From Vitreoscilla sp. (GTDB lineage: Bacteria > Pseudomonadota > Gammaproteobacteria > Burkholderiales > Burkholderiaceae_C), in NCBI GenBank assembly GCA_018780145.1, contig JADMKA010000045.1, forward strand, positions 1 through 64,000: a stretch of 64,000 nucleotides of DNA. Reading direction: 5' to 3'. Below, piece by piece: positions 1-7,974 of the stretch (position 1 is its first letter; every line of letters starts with the position of its first letter). Under the pieces are notes generated by a model, which was given only the letters and a program-made list of their open reading frames with translations, was not told the origin of the DNA and searched no databases. Position numbers and translations under genes: made by a program.

Positions 1-1
1 G

Positions 2-244
2 GAATTCCGGATGGAGGAAATCCTGATGCGCGCGGCGCCCTCGGCGAAGATCGCTCGAAAATGGTTGGGCAGCCGCAACGCGACGACCGAGGATTTCGAG
101 GCCGTGCTCGACGCCATGCGTGCCGGCCACATCCCCGATGCGGCACTCAACACGCACCGCCTCACCCTCGCCGATGTGCCCGCCGATTTCAAGAATCTGC
201 TGGACCCTGCGCGAGGCGTTGTCAAAGCCATCGTGGAGTGCTGA
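2..244 (+). CDS. Zinc-type alcohol/polyol dehydrogenase, C-terminal fragment
   Basis: Only the last 80 codons are present; the gene begins outside the window. The tail, with a threonine-histidine-arginine-leucine-threonine-leucine stretch followed by a DPARGVVKAIVE ending, is typical of the C-terminus of zinc-dependent medium-chain dehydrogenases of the threonine/sorbitol dehydrogenase type. The Rossmann and zinc sites are not visible, so the substrate is unknown. It ends 5 bases before a UxaB-like reductase and is probably the upstream member of the same sugar-acid operon. Family assignment is fairly safe; the specific role is inferred from context. Confidence 0.7.
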   Translation, partial: EFRMEEILMRAAPSAKIARKWLGSRNATTEDFEAVLDAMRAGHIPDAALNTHRLTLADVPADFKNLLDPARGVVKAIVEC

Positions 245-249
245 TCGCC

Positions 250-1389
250 ATGGGCCAGGCCATCCTCCAGTTCGGCACCAGCCGCTTCCTGCAGGCGCAT
301 GTCGACCTCTTCGTTTCGCAGGCGCTCGACCGTGGTGAGGCGGGCCAGGCCGTCGGCGGCATCACCGTGGTTCAGACCACCCGCAACCCGGCCAGCGCCG
401 CGCGGGTGGCCGCGCTGGCCGCCGGTGGCGGCTACCCGGTGCGCATCCGTGGCCTGCGGCGCGGCCAGCGCGTCGACGAGACCGTCAGCTGCCGCGCGGT
501 ACGGCAGGCGCTGCAGGCGGAGGCCGACTGGCCGGAGCTGTGCGACGCTGTGGCCGCCGACGTGCGGGTGATCGTGTCGAACACGGCAGACCGCGGCTAC
601 CAGCTCGACGAAAGCGATGGCCCGGCGCTGATCGGCGAACTGTCCCGCGTGCCACGCAGCTTCCCGGCCAAGCTGCTGGTGCTGCTGCACCACCGGTGGT
701 CGACCCGGCCTGCAGCCGATCTGTCCATCTTTCCCTGCGAGCTCATCGAGCGCAATGGCGATGTCCTGCGCGATGTGGTCCGATCGATGGCCACGCAGTG
801 GGCGTTGGACGCGGCTTTCATCGATTGGCTCGGTGCCCACTGCGTCTGGGCCAACTCGCTGGTGGACCGCATCGTCTCCGAGGCGCTGGAGCCCGTCGGC
901 GCGGTGGCCGAGCCCTATGCGCTGTGGGCCATCGAACGACAACCCGGGCTGGTGCTTCCTTGCGTGCACGAAGCCATCGTGCTCACCGATGACCTGGAGC
1001 GCCATGAACGGCTGAAGCTGTTTTTGCTGAACGCCGGCCACACCTTTCTCGCCGAACGCTGGCTGCTCGACGGCCGCGCCCAGGGCGAGACCGTGAAAGA
1101 GGCGATGAACGACGAGGCACTGCGCGGCGAACTCGAAGCGTTCTGGGCCGACGAGGTGCTGCCAGTGTTCGACGCGCTCGGGCAGCGCGCGGATGCGGAG
1201 GCCTACCTCGTCGACCTGCGGGAGCGGCTGCTGAATCCGTTCCTCGATCACCGCATCGCCGACATCGCACAGAACCATGCCCAGAAGGTGCAGCGGCGCC
1301 TGGGCCCTGTCGTGGCGCTGGCCGACCAGTTGCAGTGCGGAATCGCCCAGCCACGGCTGCGCCGTGCGTTGGCGCAGGCGACATCATGA
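250..1389 (+). CDS. uxaB: Mannitol dehydrogenase-family oxidoreductase, tagaturonate reductase-like
   Basis: NAD-dependent polyol/hexuronate reductase of about 379 residues. The N-terminal ILQFGTSRFLQAH nucleotide-binding segment, SNTADRGY, PCELI, the NSLVDRIV stretch and the conserved KLFLLNAGHT motif with the family's catalytic lysine are all visible. Reduction of D-tagaturonate to D-altronate is the likely reaction because altronate dehydratase and KDG kinase follow directly. The ATG at 250 gives the family's normal N-terminus; the frame stays open further upstream over the preceding gene, but that part is arginine-rich shadow. It overlaps the next gene by an ATGA. Mannonate oxidoreductase is the main alternative. 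Confidence 0.82.
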   Translation: MGQAILQFGTSRFLQAHVDLFVSQALDRGEAGQAVGGITVVQTTRNPASAARVAALAAGGGYPVRIRGLRRGQRVDETVSCRAVRQALQAEADWPELCDAVAADVRVIVSNTADRGYQLDESDGPALIGELSRVPRSFPAKLLVLLHHRWSTRPAADLSIFPCELIERNGDVLRDVVRSMATQWALDAAFIDWLGAHCVWANSLVDRIVSEALEPVGAVAEPYALWAIERQPGLVLPCVHEAIVLTDDLERHERLKLFLLNAGHTFLAERWLLDGRAQGETVKEAMNDEALRGELEAFWADEVLPVFDALGQRADAEAYLVDLRERLLNPFLDHRIADIAQNHAQKVQRRLGPVVALADQLQCGIAQPRLRRALAQATS

Positions 1390-2369
1390 GCGCGGCCTTG
1401 CCCGTCGATGTCGTGACCATGGGCGAGGCCATGGTCCTGTTTTGCGCCATGCAGCCGGGCGCACTCGCCACCGTGCAGCAGTTTCGACGTGCCACGGCAG
1501 GGGCGGAGCTGAACGTGGCGGTGGGTCTGAGCCGCCTCGGGCTCCGGGTCGGTTATGTCAGCAAGGTCGGGCGCGACAGCTTTGGCGAGTACCTGCTCGG
1601 CTTCCTCGACGCGGAGGGCATCGATCGATCACAGGTCGAGGTCGATGACCACCACCCGACCGGCTTCATGCTCAAGTCGCTCGAGACCGATGGCACCGAC
1701 CCGCGCATCGAGTACTTTCGGCGCGGTTCCGCCGCCAGCCACCTGGGCGTTGCCGACCACCCCGCGGCCTACTGCGCAGGCTCCCGGCATCTGCATCTCA
1801 CGGGCATCAGCCCGCCGCTGGGCCCGGCGGTGCGGGAACTCGTCCAAGAGATGGCGCGGCAAGCACGGGCCAGCGGCCGCAGCGTGTCGTTCGACCCGAA
1901 CCTTCGACCGAGACTGTGGCCCTCGCGGCAGGTCATGGTCGAGGCCGTGAACCAGCTCGCGGCCCAGGCGGATCTGGTGATGCCCGGTCTGGCCGAGGGC
2001 AGCCTCCTCACGGGCCGCGACCGCCCCGAGGACATCGCGGACTTCTATCGTGAACGTGGCGCGCAGCGGGTGGTGGTCAAGCTCGGTGCCGAGGGGGCGT
2101 ACTACGCCGGCCCGGATGGCCATGGCACGGTGCCTGGATGGCTGGTGCCAAGGGTCGTCGACACGGTCGGCGCAGGCGATGGTTTCGCCGTCGGCGTCAT
2201 CAGCGCCTTGCTGCAAGGTCTGTCGACCGAACAGGCCGCCGCGCGCGGCAACGTGATCGGCGCCCGCGTGGTGCAGTTCCCGGGCGATTGCGACGGCCTG
2301 CCGACTTGGCAAGAACTCTCGGACCTGCTGCAGCGCGGCTCCTTCCCGGAACCGCCTGCACCTCATTGA
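1386..2369 (+). CDS. kdgK: 2-dehydro-3-deoxygluconokinase (PfkB family)
   Basis: Ribokinase/PfkB-type sugar kinase, 327 residues, expected to phosphorylate 2-keto-3-deoxygluconate to KDPG. Visible are the N-terminal VTMGEAMVLF strand, the GGAELNVA-like substrate segment (here AGAELNVAVGLSRLG), a GYVSKVGRDSFGEYL segment, and the C-terminal PfkB signature DTVGAGDGFAVGVIS with its catalytic aspartate in GAGD. The start ATG at 1386 overlaps the upstream stop codon, indicating translational coupling. Lying between a hexuronate reductase and altronate dehydratase, it completes a tagaturonate to KDPG branch. Substrate specificity is inferred from neighbours. Confidence 0.87.
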   Translation: MSAALPVDVVTMGEAMVLFCAMQPGALATVQQFRRATAGAELNVAVGLSRLGLRVGYVSKVGRDSFGEYLLGFLDAEGIDRSQVEVDDHHPTGFMLKSLETDGTDPRIEYFRRGSAASHLGVADHPAAYCAGSRHLHLTGISPPLGPAVRELVQEMARQARASGRSVSFDPNLRPRLWPSRQVMVEAVNQLAAQADLVMPGLAEGSLLTGRDRPEDIADFYRERGAQRVVVKLGAEGAYYAGPDGHGTVPGWLVPRVVDTVGAGDGFAVGVISALLQGLSTEQAAARGNVIGARVVQFPGDCDGLPTWQELSDLLQRGSFPEPPAPH

Positions 2370-2387
2370 ACCCACGGAGCGTCCGCC

Positions 2388-3962
2388 ATGCTGTCACCCA
2401 TCGAAGAGCAAGCCACCGGCCAGGTCGTGGCGTCCCCGGGCGTGCGGGTCATCCGCCTCCATCCCGATGACAACGTCGTCGTCTCGCTGGACCAGTTGGT
2501 GTCGGGGACCGTCATCGCCGCGGAAGGCACGACCGTGTCCGGGCTGATTCCGCCGGGCCACAAGATGGCCACACGCCAGGTCGAGCCGGGCGAGGCCGTG
2601 CGGCGTTACGGTCAGATCATCGGTTTCGCCAGCCAGGCCATCCGCCCCGGGCAGCACGTGCACTCGCACAACATCGCGATGGGCGAGTTCGAGCGCGACT
2701 ACGCCTATGGGGCCGAAACCCGCAAGACCGTGCCTGCGCCCCAGCCGGCCTTCTTCGACGGCATCGTGCGTGCAGACGGCCGCGTGGCGACGCGCAACTA
2801 CATCGGCATCCTGACCTCGGTGAACTGCTCGGCGACGGTCGCGCGCGCCATTGCCGATCACTTCCGGCGTGACATCCATCCCGAAGCGTTGGCAGCGTTC
2901 CCGCTGGTCGACGGGGTCGTGGCACTGACCCACGGCACGGGTTGCGGCATCGATTCCGAGGGCGAGGGCCTCGAGATCCTGCAGCGCACGCTCGGCGGCT
3001 ATGCCTGCCACCCCAACTTTGCGAGCGTGCTGGTCATCGGGCTCGGTTGCGAGACCAACCAGATCCCGAAACTGCTGGCCACACAGGGCTTGAAGGATTC
3101 GGGCACGCTGCGCTCGTACACGATCCAGGATGCAGGGGGCACCACCAAGGCCATCGCGCGCGGCATCGAGCTGGTCCAGGAGTTGCTGCCGCGGGCCAAC
3201 GAGGTCAAGCGCCAGAGCGTGCCTGCCAGCCACCTGGTCATCGGTTTGCAGTGCGGCGGCTCCGACGGCTACTCCGGCATCTCGGCCAACCCGGTGCTGG
3301 GCGCCGCAGTGGACCTGCTGGTGGCCCATGGCGGCACGGCCATCCTGTCGGAAACGCCCGAGATCTACGGCGCTGAACACCTGCTGACGCGGCGGGCGCA
3401 GACCGCCGAGATCGGCCACAAGCTCGTCGCGCGCATCCGCTGGTGGGAGGACTACTGCGGCCGCAATGGCGCACAGATGAACAACAACCCGTCAGCCGGC
3501 AACAAGGCCGGCGGCTTGACGACGGTGCTGGAGAAATCGCTGGGCGGCATTGCCAAGGCCGGATCCAGCAACCTCACCGAGGTCTACGAGTACGCGCAGG
3601 CGGTCAAGGCGCGGGGGTTGGTATTCATGGACACACCTGGCTATGACCCGATCTCTGCCACCGGGCAGGTGGCGGGCGGGGCCAACCTCATCTGCTTCAC
3701 CACGGGACGAGGTTCAGCCTATGGCTGTGCGCCCTCGCCTTCGGTCAAGCTCGCCACCAACACGGCGCTGATGCGCAGGCAGGCAGACGACATGGACCTG
3801 AACTGCGGCGAGGTGCTCGATGGCACCAAGAGCATCCAGGAGCTTGGCGCCGAGTTGTTCCAGCTGCTGCTCGAGACGGCCTCGGGCCGGCGATCGCGCA
3901 GCGAACTGCATGGCTACGGCCAGAACGAATTCGTGCCCTGGCAGATCAGCGTCATCACCTGA
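2388..3962 (+). CDS. uxaA: Altronate dehydratase (UxaA family)
   Basis: A 524-residue UxaA/GarD-family dehydratase with the small SAF domain at about residues 10-100 and the large catalytic region after it. Family landmarks are RNYIGILTSVNCSAT, LTHGTGCGID, the LVIGLGCETNQ stretch, LQCGGSDGYSGISANP and NNPSAGNKAGGLTT, with the cysteines expected to bind the iron cofactor. It would convert D-altronate to 2-keto-3-deoxygluconate, the substrate of the upstream kinase. The gene starts 18 bases after kdgK. Its 3' end overlaps the convergent transporter by 8 bases, leaving no room for an ordinary terminator. Galactarate dehydratase activity is the alternative. Confidence 0.9.
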   Translation: MLSPIEEQATGQVVASPGVRVIRLHPDDNVVVSLDQLVSGTVIAAEGTTVSGLIPPGHKMATRQVEPGEAVRRYGQIIGFASQAIRPGQHVHSHNIAMGEFERDYAYGAETRKTVPAPQPAFFDGIVRADGRVATRNYIGILTSVNCSATVARAIADHFRRDIHPEALAAFPLVDGVVALTHGTGCGIDSEGEGLEILQRTLGGYACHPNFASVLVIGLGCETNQIPKLLATQGLKDSGTLRSYTIQDAGGTTKAIARGIELVQELLPRANEVKRQSVPASHLVIGLQCGGSDGYSGISANPVLGAAVDLLVAHGGTAILSETPEIYGAEHLLTRRAQTAEIGHKLVARIRWWEDYCGRNGAQMNNNPSAGNKAGGLTTVLEKSLGGIAKAGSSNLTEVYEYAQAVKARGLVFMDTPGYDPISATGQVAGGANLICFTTGRGSAYGCAPSPSVKLATNTALMRRQADDMDLNCGEVLDGTKSIQELGAELFQLLLETASGRRSRSELHGYGQNEFVPWQISVIT

Positions 3963-5124
3963 CGCCGCGGTGAAGCGGCCGCGGCCCATCGCGGCGCGGC
4001 GCAAGCAGCAACACCGCGGCGCCGATCGCGAAGCCGGCGCTGAGCAGCGGCACGGCAGCGGCGTTCTCGCCTTCGACGATGAACGACGCCGTCAGCGGCC
4101 CGAACGCGCTGCCCAGCAGCTGCGCGGCCGGCACCAGCCCCGCGAGGCGGCCGCTGGCATCGGCACGAAGCGCCAGGCTGAGGTGGAACGGCAGCATGAA
4201 CAGCCACACGAAGCCGAACAGCGCACAGCCGAGCGCGAAGTTCAGCGTGCTGCCTCCCGGCAGCTGGTGGATCGTGGCGGTCGTGGCGGCGAGCACGGCC
4301 GAGCACGCCACCAGCGTCGGCACCACGGCCAGGCGCCGCACCGCGAACGAGGCGACGCTGCCGCCCACCACCTGCATCGCCAGCACCGCGGCGATCAAGG
4401 TCTGGGCGCCGCGTGCATCGAAGCCGGCGGCCCTGCCCAGCGGGTCGAGGTAGGCCCAGAACGACCCCAGCGTCGCCAGCTGCAAGAAGGCGATCACCAA
4501 CGGCAGCAGGGTCGCAGCCGACCACCGAAAGCCCGACACCGCCGCCGTTGCCAGCGGCGCCAGCCGGGGCGGTTGCACGAACGCCAGTGCGCACGGCAGC
4601 AGCGTCAACAGGGCCAGGGTCACGAAGCCGCCCTGCCAGCCCGAGTGCGGGATGACGGCATTCGCCAACAGCGCGCCGAGCGCCGCCTGTGCGAGGGTCT
4701 GCGCGACGAAGAAGATGCCGGCCACGCGAGGCGAGTTCGCGGTGCGCACGACGACGCCGGTTGTGCCCCAGATCAACACGCCTTCGGCCAGGCCGGCGGC
4801 CGCGCGCACGGCGGTCATCGCGCCGTCGCCGGTGGCCAGCAGGGTGAGCAGATCCAGGCCCGAGGCGAGCAGCGCGGCGACGATGGTGATGAGCCGCAGC
4901 CGCGACCACGGCAGCAGCGCGTTGCCGAGCACGACGCCGAGGCCCAGTGTCACGATCTCCGCCATCGCGACGATGCCCACGCCTTCGAGACTGACCTGCT
5001 TCGCCTCGACCAGCTCGCCGAGCAGGATGGGCTGGATGCCCACCATCAGCACGCCCATGGCGCCGATGGCCAGCGCGGCGGCGACTTGTCGGGGGCTGAT
5101 CTCCGGGGCGTGGTTCATCGGCAT
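3955..5124 (-). CDS. MFS transporter
   Basis: Hydrophobic 389-residue protein with about 12 predicted membrane helices (for example LAIGAMGVLMVGIQPILLGE at the N-terminus and GFAIGAAVLLLAPRR at the C-terminus), matching a major facilitator of the YbfB/CynX kind. The ATG at 5124 has GGGA upstream; an in-frame ATG at 5118 is the alternative. It is the last gene of the minus-strand operon with the aldolases, aminotransferase and kinase, so it probably imports that pathway's substrate. No family-specific motif reveals the substrate. Confidence 0.8.
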   Translation of the reverse strand: MPMNHAPEISPRQVAAALAIGAMGVLMVGIQPILLGELVEAKQVSLEGVGIVAMAEIVTLGLGVVLGNALLPWSRLRLITIVAALLASGLDLLTLLATGDGAMTAVRAAAGLAEGVLIWGTTGVVVRTANSPRVAGIFFVAQTLAQAALGALLANAVIPHSGWQGGFVTLALLTLLPCALAFVQPPRLAPLATAAVSGFRWSAATLLPLVIAFLQLATLGSFWAYLDPLGRAAGFDARGAQTLIAAVLAMQVVGGSVASFAVRRLAVVPTLVACSAVLAATTATIHQLPGGSTLNFALGCALFGFVWLFMLPFHLSLALRADASGRLAGLVPAAQLLGSAFGPLTASFIVEGENAAAVPLLSAGFAIGAAVLLLAPRRDGPRPLHRGVR

Positions 5125-5162
5125 CTGCGGCTTCCCTGTATCCCTGCGTGGCGTGATCTGGT

Positions 5163-5795
5163 TCAGTAGCCCTTGGCCTCTTCGGGCAGCAGGCCTTGTG
5201 CGAAGCGTCGTGCGGCGCGCGCCTCGTCCTTGTGCAGCCGGCGGTTGGCCACCAGGCGCACGATCCAGGGCAAGGGCCGCACGCGCCCGCCACCGGCGAC
5301 CGCCAGCACATAGGCCTTGGCGCACTTCTCGAACAGCTCGGCGTTGAGCGCCAGGCGCGTCGCGGTCATGCCCAGGTACACCGGCCGGCCTTGCACCAAC
5401 AGCGCATTGCCCCCCTTGCGCAGCGATGCGGCGACCTCGCGCACGGCAGCCGCGGCAGGCCCCATCGGGCCCAGATGGCGCGCCTGTTCGTCGAAGGCCT
5501 GCGGCATCACGCCGTTGAAATCCGCAAGACAGCGGCCGAAGCCGGCGCCGCCCACGGCGATCGCCCCCACATCGGCGCGCGCGCCGTAGGCTGCGGCGTG
5601 AACCTCGCTGTCGCCGGACGCCGCACGCAGCGGTACCCGTTGCGGTGCCGTGTCGCCCGCGAGGCCGAACCACATCGCATCGGTTGCCGGGACGCGCAGC
5701 GACAGGCTGGCGCCCTCGCTCGCCAGCAAGCCCCTGGCCTGCAGGCGCCCGCGCAGATCCAGCCACTGTTGGCGGAGCAACTCGTCGGTCGTCAT
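5163..5795 (-). CDS. Class II aldolase/adducin-fold protein, degenerate active site
   Basis: A 210-residue protein that aligns with class II aldolases across its length (SEGASLSLRV, HAAAYGARADVGAI, then ALLVQGRPVYLG). The zinc site is missing: where the paralogue at 7330-7974 has IHTHQP this protein has IAVGGA, where the paralogue has LNHGA this has VQGRP, and the catalytic glutamate position holds aspartate. An aldolase reaction is therefore unlikely; an adducin-like structural, regulatory or partner-subunit role is possible. It lies 4 bases downstream of the aminotransferase in the same operon. The fold is well supported; the function is unknown. Confidence 0.75.
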   Translation of the reverse strand: MTTDELLRQQWLDLRGRLQARGLLASEGASLSLRVPATDAMWFGLAGDTAPQRVPLRAASGDSEVHAAAYGARADVGAIAVGGAGFGRCLADFNGVMPQAFDEQARHLGPMGPAAAAVREVAASLRKGGNALLVQGRPVYLGMTATRLALNAELFEKCAKAYVLAVAGGGRVRPLPWIVRLVANRRLHKDEARAARRFAQGLLPEEAKGY

Positions 5796-5799
5796 CGCG

Positions 5800-7287
5800 T
5801 CAGACCAGCTTGAACACGTCTTCGAATCGATTCAGCGCGTCATCGATCACCTCGTCGGTGTCGGCCAGGCTGGTGTAGATGCGGCTGCCGGCCAGCGTGA
5901 CCAGGCCGTGCGCGGTGTAGGCCGCGCCCATCTCCTCCATCATGTGCTTGCGCTGTTTCGCCTCGCCTTTCACGCGCAACAGCTTCAGGATGTTGCTCGT
6001 GTCCAGCAGCAGGACGCCCGAGGTCTGCAGGTGGACGATCGAGCCCATGTTGTAGGCCACGTACGGCAGGCCGAGTCGATGGATGATGCCTTCGAGGCCC
6101 TGGCACAGCCGGTCGCCGGCGCGCCCGGCCACGCCGGCGGCGTCGGTCCGCTGCGCCTCCAGCAGCGCGTGGTAGCCGGCCACGCACGACAGCGGGTTGG
6201 CCGACAGCGTGCCGCCGACGAAGGCCCGGCGCGCGGTCGTGCCGATGCCGCCGACGAGCAGCATCATCACCTCCTTGCGGCCACCGATCGCGCCGGCCAT
6301 CGGGTAGCCACCGGTCAGGCACTTGCCCAGCACCGTGAGGTCGGGCAAGACGCCGAAGTAGGCCTGCGCGCCACCCATGCCGACGCGGAAGCCCGTGACC
6401 ACCTCGTCGAAGATCATGAGGGCGCCGAACTCGTCGCACAGCGCCCTCACCTGCCGGTTGTACTCGGGGTGCACGGGCCGCGTGCCGCTCTCGGGCCCGA
6501 GCGGCTCGAGCAGCACCGCCGCCGTGCCGCCGCGCAGGCGGTTGAGCTGCAGCTTGCGGCGCAGTGCGTCGAGGTCGTTCGGGTTGCACTCCTGGGTGTT
6601 GCCGGTGGCGCCGCGCGGGATGCCGGTCGCCTCCATGCGGCCGGTACCGGGCAGGCGCATGCCGTAGACGAGCTGGTCGCTCCAGCCGTGGTAGGCGCCG
6701 CCCACCTTGATGATCCACTTCTTCTTCGTGTAGGCACGCGCCAGGCGGACCGCGCCCATCACCGCCTCGGTGCCCGAGCCGAGCAGGCGCACCATCTCGA
6801 CCGAGGGCATGGATTGGCACACCAGTTCGGCCAGCTTGACCTCGTACTCGTGCAGCAGGCCGGTGACCGGGCCGCACGAATCCAGCACCTCGTTGACCTT
6901 CTGGCGCACCACCGGGTGGTTCGAGCCCAGCAGTGTCGGCCCGCCGGCCTGCAGGAAATCGGTGTAGCGGTTGCCGTCCACGTCGGTCAGGTGCGCGCCC
7001 TCGGCTTGGGCGATGGCCAGCGGGAACGGGTGGTTGAACGCGAGATTGTGCTGAACGCCGCCGGGGATCACCGCCGCGGCGCGCTCGGCCAGGCGCCTGG
7101 AGCCTTGGCAGCGCTCGTCGAAGTAGCGCATCACCTGCGGCATCTTGTCCGCACGAATGGGCCGCATCGGCTGCTTCACGAGATCATCGAAGCGGCGGTA
7201 GAGCTTGCCGACATCGGGCCAGGCCGAGATGGCGGGGCGCAACCCAGTGGCCGAAGCGGCCGTGTGGACGGGGGCGAGGTCGCTCAT
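5800..7287 (-). CDS. Class III aminotransferase, glutamate-1-semialdehyde 2,1-aminomutase-like
   Basis: PLP enzyme of about 495 residues. Visible are the IPGGVQHNLAFNHPFP N-terminal motif of GSA aminomutases, GSGTEAVMGAVRLARAYTKK, the cofactor aspartate motif LMIFDEVVTGFRVG, and a GKCLTGGYPMAGAIGG stretch with the PLP-binding lysine. It is longer than HemL (about 430) and sits inside a sugar kinase/aldolase operon rather than with haem genes, so a catabolic transamination or 1,2-amino shift on a sugar-derived compound is more likely than tetrapyrrole synthesis. ATG 7287 is preferred over an upstream TTG at 7305. Neither has a strong ribosome site. Confidence 0.85.
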   Translation of the reverse strand: MSDLAPVHTAASATGLRPAISAWPDVGKLYRRFDDLVKQPMRPIRADKMPQVMRYFDERCQGSRRLAERAAAVIPGGVQHNLAFNHPFPLAIAQAEGAHLTDVDGNRYTDFLQAGGPTLLGSNHPVVRQKVNEVLDSCGPVTGLLHEYEVKLAELVCQSMPSVEMVRLLGSGTEAVMGAVRLARAYTKKKWIIKVGGAYHGWSDQLVYGMRLPGTGRMEATGIPRGATGNTQECNPNDLDALRRKLQLNRLRGGTAAVLLEPLGPESGTRPVHPEYNRQVRALCDEFGALMIFDEVVTGFRVGMGGAQAYFGVLPDLTVLGKCLTGGYPMAGAIGGRKEVMMLLVGGIGTTARRAFVGGTLSANPLSCVAGYHALLEAQRTDAAGVAGRAGDRLCQGLEGIIHRLGLPYVAYNMGSIVHLQTSGVLLLDTSNILKLLRVKGEAKQRKHMMEEMGAAYTAHGLVTLAGSRIYTSLADTDEVIDDALNRFEDVFKLV

Positions 7288-7329
7288 GAGTTGGCGGGGC
7301 GTCAAGAGGGTAGCGGGGTGGGGGCGGGC

Positions 7330-7974
7330 TCAGCGTGCGTCCAGCGCGTCGGTGACGCGTTGCAGGGCCGTCCGGAGGGCGGGTTGTTGCTCGGCGCGGG
7401 TACGGATCAGCTGCAGGAGATGCGTGCGCGACACGGTCTCGAGATCCTCGACCGCCTGCAAGGCGGCCGAGGTGCTGGTGCCGCAGCACAACGCGCCGTG
7501 GTTGAGCATCAGGTAGGCGTTGGTGTCGCGGCGCAGCTGACGCGCCAGCTTGGACGACAGCCAACGCGAGCCCGACGGGGCATAGCCGACAACAGGCACG
7601 CGTTTTCCCAGCGAAAGCCGGAGCGCACCGGCGGGGACTTCGAGCGGCTGCCCCAGCAGCGCGCAGGCGCTGGCCACGGGCTGGTGGGTGTGGATGCTGG
7701 CCTGCACGTCCGGCCGAGCGCGGAGCACGCGCGCATGCAGGCCGGCTTCGACCGACGGCACGCCCTCACCCTCGATCTGCATCAGGTCTGCCAGGCGCAG
7801 CACGCAAACGTCGGCCGGTGTCATCGTCAGGTAGTCGGTGGCGGAGGGCGTGACGGCCATGTGATCGGCATCGACACGCAGCGCGATGTTGCCGCCGGTG
7901 CCGGAGAAGTGGCCGCGCTGCGAGAGTTCGAGGCACAGGTCGACGACGGTTCGGCGGACTGGCAGCGTGTTCAT
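7330..7974 (-). CDS. Class II aldolase (L-fuculose/ribulose-phosphate aldolase-like)
   Basis: Zinc-dependent aldolase of 214 residues with all expected landmarks: SGTGGNIALR, SVEAGLH with the catalytic glutamate, the metal ligands in SIHTHQP, and LNHGALCCG with the third histidine. This family cleaves keto-sugar 1-phosphates (fuculose- or rhamnulose-1-phosphate) to DHAP and an aldehyde, or epimerises ribulose-5-phosphate. Its ATG overlaps the stop of the FGGY kinase by 4 bases, so kinase then aldolase is the likely order of reactions. The exact sugar cannot be read from sequence. Confidence 0.86.
   Translation of the reverse strand: MNTLPVRRTVVDLCLELSQRGHFSGTGGNIALRVDADHMAVTPSATDYLTMTPADVCVLRLADLMQIEGEGVPSVEAGLHARVLRARPDVQASIHTHQPVASACALLGQPLEVPAGALRLSLGKRVPVVGYAPSGSRWLSSKLARQLRRDTNAYLMLNHGALCCGTSTSAALQAVEDLETVSRTHLLQLIRTRAEQQPALRTALQRVTDALDAR

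Noticed and set aside
5800-7287. hemL for haem synthesis
   Set aside because: The protein is longer than HemL and is embedded in a sugar catabolic operon with no tetrapyrrole genes. Not fully excluded.
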